Positions 17,520 to 26,048 of a stretch of DNA of 64,000 nucleotides are shown piece by piece. Numbering within the stretch: position 1 is the first letter of the stretch; each line of letters opens with the position of its first letter. Made by a program: the position numbers and the translations under genes. A model generated the notes under the pieces. It was not told the origin of the DNA. It made no database searches and saw only the letters and a program-made list of their open reading frames with translations. Location: positions 87,622 through 151,621 of the forward strand of contig RSEH01000103.1 of assembly GCA_006503475.1 (NCBI GenBank), read 5' to 3'. The DNA is from Stentor roeselii (taxonomy: Eukaryota; Ciliophora; Heterotrichea; Heterotrichida; Stentoridae).

Positions 17520-18410
17520 ATGTTTACCTTAATGAAGAAATATCCTTCATATGTGCAGTCTTTGATCGAAGAGTTGCAAAGCTGTGAGTTGGCGAACGAA
17601 ATTCTCGCTCGTTACGAGGGCTACTCAGAAGATCCAATGGTAAAGCCTCTTTACTCCTTATTCCTCGAGTCTCGCACGACATTTATTTACTCGTCTCAGG
17701 TGCTCGCGTTGCTTGAATCGTCAGCCAAATTCAGCCCTCCACCGTTCCGGTCCTTGTCAGTCAACCCGAACTTGGAGCCTTGTGCAGAGGATAACCCTTT
17801 GTCGCCGGTTTTCCAAGATTTGAGCCGGAGCACTTTGTGGAGTGAAGGCGGAACTGGCAGTAAAGACCAGAAAACATTGAAACAACTCAGTTTCGAGGTT
17901 AAAAGTATTGTTTATCTAATGAAAAATTGCACGTATAAAGAGGTTGCTGATAGTATTGTTGGAAAACAAATACTTGATAATGAAAAAAATGTGAGGAGAA
18001 GGGTTTATGATGCTATTAATGTGTTGACCTCTGTAGGGATATTTGAAAAAAGGGGTAAACAAATTTACTATATACAGAAAAACGAAGAGGTTCATAAAAA
18101 TGTTTTGAGTAAGAAAGAAGCGCTGAAAAAAGTAGTGAAAAAATATGATAGTTTAAACGCTATTATCTGCAGAAACAAGGAAAAAGCTAACTATCGACAA
18201 GCAGTACAAATGCCTTTTTTCTTGGTAGTTGGTAAAAAAGGGGTAATTTTCATTCAGGCTATCATGAAAACCCAGCAACAAGGAAACGAATTCAAAGTTC
18301 TTTCAAACAAAAAACTTAAAGTCGTAAAATCCGTATCAATCCTTCATTTATTCAAACTTCCCGTAAGTCAGTCCTTACCAAGCGAAGTTTATCAATTAAT
18401 AGTTAGTTAG
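17520..18410 (+). CDS. TFDP: DP (E2F dimerisation partner) transcription factor
   Basis: A 296-residue protein. A winged-helix DNA-binding domain lies at about 117-186: TLKQLSFEVKSIVYLM, then TYKEVADSIV, then the hallmark NVRRRVYDAINVL (RRRVYD at 159-164). The RRRVYDALNVL form together with the following heptad region and PFFLVV (matching the PFIIV block of DP) points to DP and not to E2F. DP pairs with E2F to bind promoters of S-phase genes. The N-terminal 110 residues are not conserved. No transactivation or RB-binding motif is expected in DP. A 15-base stretch starting GTAATTTT and ending CAG (from about 18243) looks like a heterotrich intron but encodes residues that align with DP, so I keep it as coding. 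The next gene starts only 11 nt after the stop. Confidence 0.9.
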   Translation: MFTLMKKYPSYVQSLIEELQSCELANEILARYEGYSEDPMVKPLYSLFLESRTTFIYSSQVLALLESSAKFSPPPFRSLSVNPNLEPCAEDNPLSPVFQDLSRSTLWSEGGTGSKDQKTLKQLSFEVKSIVYLMKNCTYKEVADSIVGKQILDNEKNVRRRVYDAINVLTSVGIFEKRGKQIYYIQKNEEVHKNVLSKKEALKKVVKKYDSLNAIICRNKEKANYRQAVQMPFFLVVGKKGVIFIQAIMKTQQQGNEFKVLSNKKLKVVKSVSILHLFKLPVSQSLPSEVYQLIVS

Positions 18411-18421
18411 TTGTAGTTATA

Positions 18422-18994
18422 ATGTCAGGCGGAGCATATAAAGTCCTGCCCCACTCATCACCCAGCTTCCGAGTATCATTAGAAATCGAGAAACTGAAAG
18501 AAATGCATCAAGAAAGTCTTCAAAAAAGGTTAAAAAAGCGAATGTTTCTTACAAATTCAATCAACATTTGGATGAATCATCATCTTTACAAGGCTTGGAG
18601 GTGATTTTTAAACAGACAATGGAAAAGCATTAAGGTCTTGCCTACTCCTTATGAGAACATCAAGGGAACCATTCAGCACCAAATCGCAAAGACCAAGTCA
18701 CAACTCGCTCAACTGGTAAAAAGAAGCAGAAATAACTATTTTGGACAACTTGCAAGTAACGCCAGGAGTGTCAAGTTCAGGAAGGTTTGTGACAGACAGT
18801 TCATTGGATCTCGCAGGTTGGAAGAATGCAGAAATAAAAGTGCCTTTGCGGCTTGTCTTAGGGAACAGATCTCCACTGCTAGTAAAGAATCAAGGGAAAA
18901 AATGATCAGTCAGAGAATCAACTCGGCAAATGAGGTCAGGGCTAGGTCTAGGGCTGGAATGTTGGAAGTTAATAAAGCCAGCTTTTTCCTTTAG
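18422..18994 (+). CDS. Small basic protein with one 15-nt intron, unknown
   Basis: Two exons, 18422-18600 and 18616-18994, joined across a 15-nt intron, give about 185 residues. Without splicing the frame stops at TGA within the intron (GTGATTT). With splicing the second exon continues in frame to the TAG at 18994. The product is Lys/Arg-rich and helical: LEIEKLKEMHQESLQKR in exon 1, and KRSRNNYFGQLASNARS plus several RxxR stretches in exon 2. I recognise no domain. A small structural or nucleic-acid-binding role is possible but unsupported. The ATG at 18422 lies 11 nt after the DP stop codon. Confidence 0.75.
18601..18615 (+). other. 15-nt spliceosomal intron
   Basis: The sequence GTGATTTTTAAACAG begins GT, ends AG and is exactly 15 nt. 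Removing it joins the codon AG|A (Arg) and restores a long frame. Introns of 15-16 nt are known from the heterotrichs Stentor and Blepharisma. This is the only intron in the window that is forced by an in-frame stop. Confidence 0.88.
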
Positions 18995-19643
18995 ATGAAA
19001 GGTAAAGAATGTAATATTTTCATCATTTTAGATGTTTTGATAGGTTTTGAAAGGTTTAGGGTGAAGGATTTGGATTGATGAGGAGGGTTTAAGATTTTCA
19101 AGTGATTGGAAAAGAGAATGGTGAAACTAGAAGATTTAAATTTGGAGACGAAAGAAAAAACAAAAAGAAGAAACAAAGAAGAACAAAAAGAAGAAACGAA
19201 AAGAATGTAGCCCAAATCATACTGGGAGACTTAAATGAAATAAGAATAACTGCTCATTCAACTGAAAAGATCTCAAAGCCAAAATTTCAAAACTTCTGAC
19301 ATATAAAAATGCTCGTTTGTAAAAAACGGATATATCCAAAAGAGATCCAATTAAGACAACCCTTTCCAATACTCAACCAATCCAATAAATCCAAATAACA
19401 AAACCAAATCATTCCAATAAAACCAGCACAACTTAACATCCAAAATATTATCTTAACTACTAAAGAAATTACTGCTTGAATTATTCACACTGATTATACG
19501 CATCAGTTCTGTAAAAGAAAAAAGGATTAGCACAAGAAAAAAGATAGTCAATCATTTTCAACCCAGATACACCAAAACAGTTCCAGCCCATTTATTAACC
19601 GGTCTAATAATAAACTCAATAAAAATCAACTCTAATCTTGTAA
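18995..19643. other. Intergenic region with purine-rich direct repeat
   Basis: 649 bp. The first part is G/T-rich and the last 330 bp, upstream of the DUF229 gene, are C/A-rich on the plus strand. In the middle a purine-rich tract contains ACAAAAAGAAGAAAC at 19160-19174 and again at 19183-19197. A 65-codon ORF across this tract is low-complexity and is not accepted. Confidence 0.55.
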
Positions 19644-21992
19644 ATGTCTTCAGTCCCATCAAAACTTTTACTTATTTCCCTTCTCTTCTTTTCAACTCTC
19701 CTTCTTCTGAATCTCTCCTCACCAAGCACAACAATAAAAACCCAAGATTCAATAGAATTCCAGAAATCATTAAAAATCAACTTAAAACTTCAAGATTTTT
19801 ATTCAAATTTCATTAAAAGCTGGGAACTATCTTCAGAAGCGAAACTTGAAAGTAAAAATTTTTCTCATGTCTCTTTTGGCTTCAATTATTTTGAATCATC
19901 GAAAATGTTTAACTTGAGAGTTTATCTCCCTTGTCCAAAACCTGATTTTTTCCAAGGAAGTCCACTTATCGGGAGATGTGAAGGAAAATATTCTGAAATT
20001 TTTGAACCTGGGCCTGATGTTCAAGAGTTCTACGCCGGTGAAAACTTAACTTTTCCACTTGAAAGACTGGAAAGTGGATTTTTTGAAGTTAACAATCAGA
20101 GCGAATATGGAATGATTCAATGTCCGAATAAAGAAAAAAGAGCTTTTCTTAGAAATGTTTTTAGTCCAGTCGTTGCTCGTCGGGCAAGTGAATCTGCAGA
20201 AGAAATGGGAAAAAAGTACTCGAAAAATAATAAAACGTTGACTGTTATTTTTCTTGTCCTTGATAGTGTCTCAAGACAGAGCTTTTACAGAAATTTGAAA
20301 AAAACGGTGAAAATCTTGAATCAAACTGCTTCGAATTCAACGTCTGGGTACTTTGTTTATGATTTCTTAGGAAATCAGATTCATGGATGGAGAACGAAGG
20401 CTAATATGATTCCTTTTCTTTATGGTCAGTCTGAAGATTTTGCACTTGAACGATTGAATGAAGCGAAATTTGAAGATTTAAATGAATTTTTAATGGAGAA
20501 TCAACAAAATAAATCGATTTGGACCTTTTTCAGAGATAGGGGATTTGTTACTATGTTTTTAAATGATGTGGTAAGCAATTCACTAAACCAATTCTCAGGA
20601 ACAACAATCCAAGCCGACCATCACATCGGAAACTTCTGGTCAATGTCAAAAGCTCACTTCAGCTACCACCAGCTTTCCGAAGAAATCCAATGTATCGGTT
20701 CATACTTCCCACATCATTACTCCTTGAAGTACCTAAAAGAATTTACAGAAAACTATAAAAATTTCAACAAATTTGCATATGTTCATATAAATGTAGCCCA
20801 TGAGGCGACAGCGACTCGTTTGAAGCTTTTAGACGAAGATTTGAAAGATTTTTGCAGAGATTTGATGGAAAATTCTAATAAAAGTGACCTGGTCCTGGTC
20901 TTAGCAGCAGATCACGGCAGGTTTAAAGCGGAGCAGGTGACTTTAGAAGGAATGGCTGAAAGAGCGATTCCTGCGCATTTTCTTCTTATCACTAAAGAAA
21001 TGACTGAAAGACTTGGCTTTCAGAAGAACTTGAAGGTCAATAGTAAAAGGCTTGTATCAAGATTTGACTGGCATAAGTCTTTAAAAGCTCTTGCTTTTGC
21101 ACCTTATTCTAACTTAACTGAAAATTCAACAGAGTTGAAAGGAATTCTTACTGAAAAACCTGCTGTTTCGCTTTTTCATTCTCAGGTCTCTGAAGAAAGG
21201 AAATGCTCTGATTTTGGAATTAGTGAATCTTTGTGTTTTGATTTTAGGTTTCAGAAAGTTTTGACGAAAATGTGGAAAAAAAATAAACGGTATAAGTTTT
21301 TCGTGAATGAAAGTTTGAAAAATGTTAATTTTTACTTGAAAGAATCTGAAAATGTTGAATGTTTTCCGGTTAAATTGGAAAAATTAAACAGTATTGAGGC
21401 TCTTTATGTTAAACCTGTTACTAAAACTAGTGTTGCTCATTATTTGCTTCATTTGGAACTGAGTTTTAATTTAAATTTATTGGTTCATGGAAGCTACTCT
21501 TCTGCTGAAGACTTTGGAAACAAGCATCGAGTTCTCTTTAAGTTCACTTCAATTGAGCCAAACTATATAAAAGTGAGAGAAGATCTTGAAAATTCACATG
21601 TTTTGGTTGTGTCAAAGATCTGGAGTTATACAAGACTTGATCTTATCCATCCGAATGATCAACCTCACAAAAAATCCTGTCTTGAAAACAGATTTTTTCA
21701 TTATAATTATCTTCTTGCTGATCAGCAGGAAGACTGCAAAATAACTTGTGAAAAACAGGATCTTCTTTGTATTCCTTCTAAGTTCTTGGAAAAATTTGTT
21801 GAGACACAAAAGGAAATGTTTAAAAATATTACTCGTATTGGAAATCTTGGATCGCTTGAAATAATTGGTGACTCTTTGATTATTGGTAGAATTGAAATGT
21901 GTGGAAAAGCTGATTCTAAAGCTGTTAGAGTCTGTCATTGTGTCAACCCTTCGCTGCTTGATGATGGAGAAAGATCTGTTAAATATTGGTGA
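19644..21992 (+). CDS. DUF229 family type II membrane protein (alkaline phosphatase/sulfatase-like fold)
   Basis: A 782-residue protein. Residues 7-26 form a hydrophobic signal-anchor (LLLISLLFFSTLLLLNL), so the bulk should be luminal or extracellular; many N-x-S/T sites fit this. DUF229 landmarks are present: TVIFLVLDSVSRQSFYRNL (about 198-216), the HGWRTKANMIPFLYGQ block, YVHINVAHEATATR and VLVLAADHGRFK (about 415-435). The last two are metal-site strands of the alkaline-phosphatase superfamily. A Cys-rich C-terminus ends with RVCHCVNPSLLDDG, also typical of the family. Biochemical function of DUF229 is unknown; hydrolysis or transfer of phosphate or sulfate groups on glycans is inferred from the fold. 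The gene ends in TGA, which supports use of the standard code. Confidence 0.87.
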   Translation: MSSVPSKLLLISLLFFSTLLLLNLSSPSTTIKTQDSIEFQKSLKINLKLQDFYSNFIKSWELSSEAKLESKNFSHVSFGFNYFESSKMFNLRVYLPCPKPDFFQGSPLIGRCEGKYSEIFEPGPDVQEFYAGENLTFPLERLESGFFEVNNQSEYGMIQCPNKEKRAFLRNVFSPVVARRASESAEEMGKKYSKNNKTLTVIFLVLDSVSRQSFYRNLKKTVKILNQTASNSTSGYFVYDFLGNQIHGWRTKANMIPFLYGQSEDFALERLNEAKFEDLNEFLMENQQNKSIWTFFRDRGFVTMFLNDVVSNSLNQFSGTTIQADHHIGNFWSMSKAHFSYHQLSEEIQCIGSYFPHHYSLKYLKEFTENYKNFNKFAYVHINVAHEATATRLKLLDEDLKDFCRDLMENSNKSDLVLVLAADHGRFKAEQVTLEGMAERAIPAHFLLITKEMTERLGFQKNLKVNSKRLVSRFDWHKSLKALAFAPYSNLTENSTELKGILTEKPAVSLFHSQVSEERKCSDFGISESLCFDFRFQKVLTKMWKKNKRYKFFVNESLKNVNFYLKESENVECFPVKLEKLNSIEALYVKPVTKTSVAHYLLHLELSFNLNLLVHGSYSSAEDFGNKHRVLFKFTSIEPNYIKVREDLENSHVLVVSKIWSYTRLDLIHPNDQPHKKSCLENRFFHYNYLLADQQEDCKITCEKQDLLCIPSKFLEKFVETQKEMFKNITRIGNLGSLEIIGDSLIIGRIEMCGKADSKAVRVCHCVNPSLLDDGERSVKYW

Positions 21993-22110
21993 TTTATATC
22001 TTGTGTATATCCTGCTAAATTCGCATAAAAGATCGATTAATCATTAAACAAATCCACACTCAAACTATTTCTCCAATCACCAATCAATATCTCCTCCAAT
22101 TTACCGAAAT

Positions 22111-22482
22111 CTATCCTAAGTTAAGCCTAAAAATCGTGTTATGCACGTAGTACCCACTACTTGTATTAGGCAGCAAGTGAAAGACCTGAGTGAATTTCAA
22201 AGGAGCATCTTCATCCATTTTCAGCAATCCAGTGACAAACACAATGATTCCTCCAGGCGAAGATGAAGGTTGAATATCTTGAGTTAAAATCTGATGAGCA
22301 ATAGTATTCATTCCTAGTGACTGGAACTTCTGCACAATATTGACCACGCCTTTGAAATGTTCTCCTTCGAAGCTGAGCATAGAGTGTTCATTAAAAAGTT
22401 CTGAAAGTCCTGCGCGGTTAGTCTGAAAAACATTGTAATAGAAATTGACGAACTGGGCACCCACAGCGTTGAAGTCTGCCAT
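22111..22482 (-). CDS. NTF2: Nuclear transport factor 2
   Basis: A 123-residue protein matching NTF2 over its whole length: FVNFYYNVFQTNRAGLSELF, MLSFEGEHFKGVVNI and a C-terminal KFTQVFHLLPN with YYVHNTIFRLN. NTF2 carries RanGDP back into the nucleus through FxFG nucleoporins and so maintains the Ran gradient. Length and domain boundaries are normal. The start is at 22482, 23 nt after the stop of the upstream CEP350-like gene on the same strand. Confidence 0.96.
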   Translation of the reverse strand: MADFNAVGAQFVNFYYNVFQTNRAGLSELFNEHSMLSFEGEHFKGVVNIVQKFQSLGMNTIAHQILTQDIQPSSSPGGIIVFVTGLLKMDEDAPLKFTQVFHLLPNTSSGYYVHNTIFRLNLG

Positions 22483-22505
22483 TTATTACTAAATAGGAAA
22501 ATAGG

Positions 22506-25500
22506 CTAAGCCCTAAGAACTCGAATCACTTCATCAATCAACTCAGAAAAAACGACTTCGGCTGCGTTGATCTCCGCTTGGACCTCTTCGAACTGATAGT
22601 CAAGCCAGGTCCTTTCTTCATCTTTTATATCTGTTACTATCAAAGTTCTCAACTTTCCTTCTAAATAACCATTATTTCCATCACAGTGTCTCTGAAAAGT
22701 GCTCAAATAATTAAAATCATTCACTTGACTTGAAACCTTCGGCATCACTTGCAACATTTTCAGTTTTTTCCAGACACTTGGGACCTGCTTCACCCAAGGC
22801 AAGGGCCTGCCTTGGGCTCCGAAAGGTCTGAAGCTGTTGAGGACTTCGTTGCAAGTGTCGAAAATAAGCTTGTCGAAAGTCTTTTGGAAAAATTTTATCT
22901 CTTCGTTTTCGATTGACTTGATACGTGACGAGCTGATTTTAGAAAATAAAGAAGATGAGAGGACTGGGTCTCCAATTGTCTTGTAAAAATTTTCAGGGTA
23001 CCCGATTTCGTCGATGTGCATCAAGGAAAGGACTTCTAATGGCGAATGCTCTAAAGGGAGCTTTAAACGAGATTCGAAATCGGCAGAGTTTGAATGAAAG
23101 ACTATCAAGTCGATGTAGTTGCAAGGGGATAAGTCGACTGACTCTTCTAATGAAAAGTGAAATGATGGCAAAACGTTGACTAATAAGGTTTGAAGTACTT
23201 CTTCTGATAGTTTCGCGATTTCGTCTGGGGAGATTATTGATTGAAGGGACTCGGAGGATAATTCAACGGGACTTGAACGAGATATCAGCGGCTGAAACAC
23301 TTTCAAAGGACGGGAAAAGTCAGAGCTTGAGTCAGAATAGTCATCAACTACAATCTCTTCTGAGTCATTTTTATCATTTTCGTCTATTTCTGATACGTTC
23401 GGGGAAACTTCAGCAGAGTCTTGCTTGGGAAGACTGCAATCATCGAAACTTTTTAATTTTTCATCGATTTTGAAATTTTCAGTGATTTGGATATCAGGTG
23501 AGCGAACAAGTTGGTAATTTTTTTCTTTTTTCTCATATTTTTCAGATTCAAATCTAGGAAAGTCTTCAGATTTATCAGAACGATAAGACGGAAACGAGAA
23601 GTCAAGGTTTCTGGTCTCTTTCACACCGTCCAGTTCTTGTTTATAGCTGTTCAAACTATTCGAATTATCAAGAGGAATGATTAAATTTTCATTACTTGTT
23701 GAATTTTGCAATAAATCAGCAATATGTTGATATCTTCCATCAATCATCTTATTGAGAGAATCAAGCATATCAGGAGTTTTAGGAAGTTTTTTCGCAATTT
23801 CTTTGATTTCTTTCAGTTCTTTTGTTTTCATTTCTTCTAAAAAAAGAAGCTTTTCAGGAACTGCTCGGGTGAGGAAGGGACTCGGATTTTGCTGTTGGTT
23901 TGAACTCCAAGCGGAAAGAATCTCTTGCACCTCGTTGTCTTCGGTCATGTGGTCAGAGTCTATTGAAAAAAGGGACTTTTTTTTTAGGAATTCACGAAAA
24001 AATCTTTGGATTTTTGAAGCTGCCTTTGATTTTTTCTCTGGAGATGGAGATGATTTGTTGGAAATTTTTGTTTCGGTTGGATTTAGAAGATTTGATTGGG
24101 GATTTTCAGGAGAATCTTTCGAATTTGCATACGGGTTGCCTTGGGTTGATAGGGACTCTGATGGAAGGGGTTTTAGGGGTGAAAAGTTTTCGGATGGCTT
24201 GAAAATTTCGGAAGTTGGAGTTTTTTCTTGGCTTGGATTGTTATTTGATGAGATTTCAGAGGAGTCAGATTGCTTATCACAAGCCACCTGATCATCTTTC
24301 TCATTCTGTTTAGCAGACTCCTCACCAAGCCTCGATACAAACTGTTGCTTCTGACTATCCTCCTCTTGATAAACATCTGAAGATTCATCATCATAAATTT
24401 TCTTAACTTTTTCACCATCACTCAAACTAGCCTCAACAAATTTCTGCCTAAAAAGTCTTCCATTTTTCAAAGTTTTACTTTTAAAGCTAGGCTTTGTTGT
24501 ACTTCCCAAGTCCAAAACTTTTAAAGTTTGAAGTCTTTTCGTTTCCTTTCTAACACTTTCAATCAACTCATTTCTCTTAAGTTCCCGAGTCTTTTTCTTC
24601 TGAATCTTCATAAAATTTTTAACTTTCGGGTCAGGTGATCGTTTTTCATTGCGATTGACGGGAGAAACTTCAGTTTTCGCAACAGTTGACAAACATCTTT
24701 TCAGTCCTATCTCTTCACCGACTTCCACAAATTTGCTAAGGCCAAGGTCGTGTTTTTTTCGGCATTCTGGAGATTTTTTAAAAGCCCTTCGGGCTTTTCT
24801 TTGATTTTCAATGTTTGATAACTTTTCATGTGTCTCGAACTTTCGACTGTCAAGGCCCCAGGGCTTCTTTGGTTTGAATTTTTCTGTTTTGAATTTTGAA
24901 GAGTTTTCAAGACGAATTTTTGAGTTGATCTCGTCGATGAGGACCTTTCTGACAAGTTTTTGTTTTAATTGGTTGAGATGAAGAGTTTCATCTTTTTTCT
25001 TCTTTTTTACTAGAAAGTGAATTGAGGACTGGATGATTTTTTTTAGTCTTTTAGGAGATTTTTCAGGTTTTTTTAAAGATTTTTCTGTGGTTTTGGTTTT
25101 TTTTATTAGTTTTTTTTGAGGTTTTGGAATTTCTTTAAGGTCTATTTTTTCAGGTTTTCCTTGTTTTTCAGATTTTTCAGGTTTTTCTGATTTTTCCTTT
25201 TCTTTAGGTTTTTTAGTTTTGGAAAGAGAAGTGATGATGATTGAACCTGTTTTAGAAGGTGGAACTGGTTGTTCCATGCATTTAATTTTCAGATTTCTCA
25301 TGTTTTTCTGCTTGATGAGGATTTTTGCTTGAGTATTGTGTCTTTTCAGTCTGCTCATTACTTTGATAGGAATCGGGTACCGAGGGTTTTCTTCTATCAC
25401 TTCAGGCGACAGGCATGAATGCGAAAAAATCTTTTTGCCGATGACTGTCACTGAACCTTGTCGAGGTGATGAGAAAGAGTGGACTGGAGTTGATTCCATG

Positions 25501-25571
25501 TTTGACGTGTTAAATAAAGGCAGGTTGAATTGAGTTGTTGCTTCTGATGATCTATTGATACTTATACTCAT
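22506..25571 (-). CDS. CEP350/TRM-like centrosomal (basal-body) scaffold protein
   Basis: A 1021-residue protein. The first 480 residues are Lys/Pro-rich and disordered (repeats such as SEKPEKSEKQGKPEK). An IQ-like helix SKAASKIQRFFREFLKKK lies near 520. The last 250 residues are globular and resemble the C-terminal domain of CEP350/CAP350 and of plant TRM proteins (DUF4378): FDKLIFDTCNEVLNSF, then LRTLIVTDIKDEERTWLDYQ, then a final helix ending FSELIDEVIRVL. In animals CEP350 recruits FOP to centrioles; TRM proteins recruit the FOP-like TON1. A basal-body or cortical microtubule role is therefore inferred. The family match rests on the C-terminus only. It is transcribed toward NTF2 with a 23-nt gap. 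Confidence 0.7.
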   Translation of the reverse strand: MSISINRSSEATTQFNLPLFNTSNMESTPVHSFSSPRQGSVTVIGKKIFSHSCLSPEVIEENPRYPIPIKVMSRLKRHNTQAKILIKQKNMRNLKIKCMEQPVPPSKTGSIIITSLSKTKKPKEKEKSEKPEKSEKQGKPEKIDLKEIPKPQKKLIKKTKTTEKSLKKPEKSPKRLKKIIQSSIHFLVKKKKKDETLHLNQLKQKLVRKVLIDEINSKIRLENSSKFKTEKFKPKKPWGLDSRKFETHEKLSNIENQRKARRAFKKSPECRKKHDLGLSKFVEVGEEIGLKRCLSTVAKTEVSPVNRNEKRSPDPKVKNFMKIQKKKTRELKRNELIESVRKETKRLQTLKVLDLGSTTKPSFKSKTLKNGRLFRQKFVEASLSDGEKVKKIYDDESSDVYQEEDSQKQQFVSRLGEESAKQNEKDDQVACDKQSDSSEISSNNNPSQEKTPTSEIFKPSENFSPLKPLPSESLSTQGNPYANSKDSPENPQSNLLNPTETKISNKSSPSPEKKSKAASKIQRFFREFLKKKSLFSIDSDHMTEDNEVQEILSAWSSNQQQNPSPFLTRAVPEKLLFLEEMKTKELKEIKEIAKKLPKTPDMLDSLNKMIDGRYQHIADLLQNSTSNENLIIPLDNSNSLNSYKQELDGVKETRNLDFSFPSYRSDKSEDFPRFESEKYEKKEKNYQLVRSPDIQITENFKIDEKLKSFDDCSLPKQDSAEVSPNVSEIDENDKNDSEEIVVDDYSDSSSDFSRPLKVFQPLISRSSPVELSSESLQSIISPDEIAKLSEEVLQTLLVNVLPSFHFSLEESVDLSPCNYIDLIVFHSNSADFESRLKLPLEHSPLEVLSLMHIDEIGYPENFYKTIGDPVLSSSLFSKISSSRIKSIENEEIKFFQKTFDKLIFDTCNEVLNSFRPFGAQGRPLPWVKQVPSVWKKLKMLQVMPKVSSQVNDFNYLSTFQRHCDGNNGYLEGKLRTLIVTDIKDEERTWLDYQFEEVQAEINAAEVVFSELIDEVIRVLRA

Positions 25572-26048
25572 CTAATTATAATATGGGGTTTACGGTTAAA
25601 TCACTTTGATTTGTGAAAATGGAAAGAATGAGAGTTTCTCAAAATTGAAAAATTGAAAGAATTTTATGGTTTTCATGAGAAAGTTTCAGGGTTTTTGGAT
25701 GTTTTAAGGTTTTTTTTGGGGTTGAAGATATTTAGGTCCAAGGATTGAAGTTACTGGACTGTTTCTTGTAAATGAAAGGAATTGATAATTAACTTTTATC
25801 TGATGATTAAATGAAATTTAACTTAAAAGCTTGTTTCTCATCATGAGTATTCAAAAATCAAAATAAAATCAATAAATCAATAATTTCAAGAAAATGAATT
25901 GTATAGAACCAGAAAGAAATTTTAAATAATAATTTATTTCTAACTCAATTCTATTCTTTCACCCTTTTCAGTTACTTTTCACCCTCTGTGATTCAAAATT
26001 ATATAAACCCCTAACAAAAAATCTTATCCACTTAAATTATTATTTAAG
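25572..26048. other. Intergenic region between VPS8 and CEP350-like genes
   Basis: 477 bp. The part next to the CEP350-like start is G/T-rich on the plus strand, as before other minus-strand genes. The rest is AT-rich. No gene or repeat seen. Confidence 0.6.

Noticed and set aside
19102-19299. 65-codon plus-strand ORF
   Set aside because: Low-complexity Lys/Arg-rich peptide made by a purine-rich repeat tract; no start context and no domain.
23752-24291. 179-codon plus-strand ORF
   Set aside because: Antisense shadow of the Ser/Lys/Glu-rich part of the CEP350-like gene; the peptide is Phe/Ser-rich, as expected from reverse complement.
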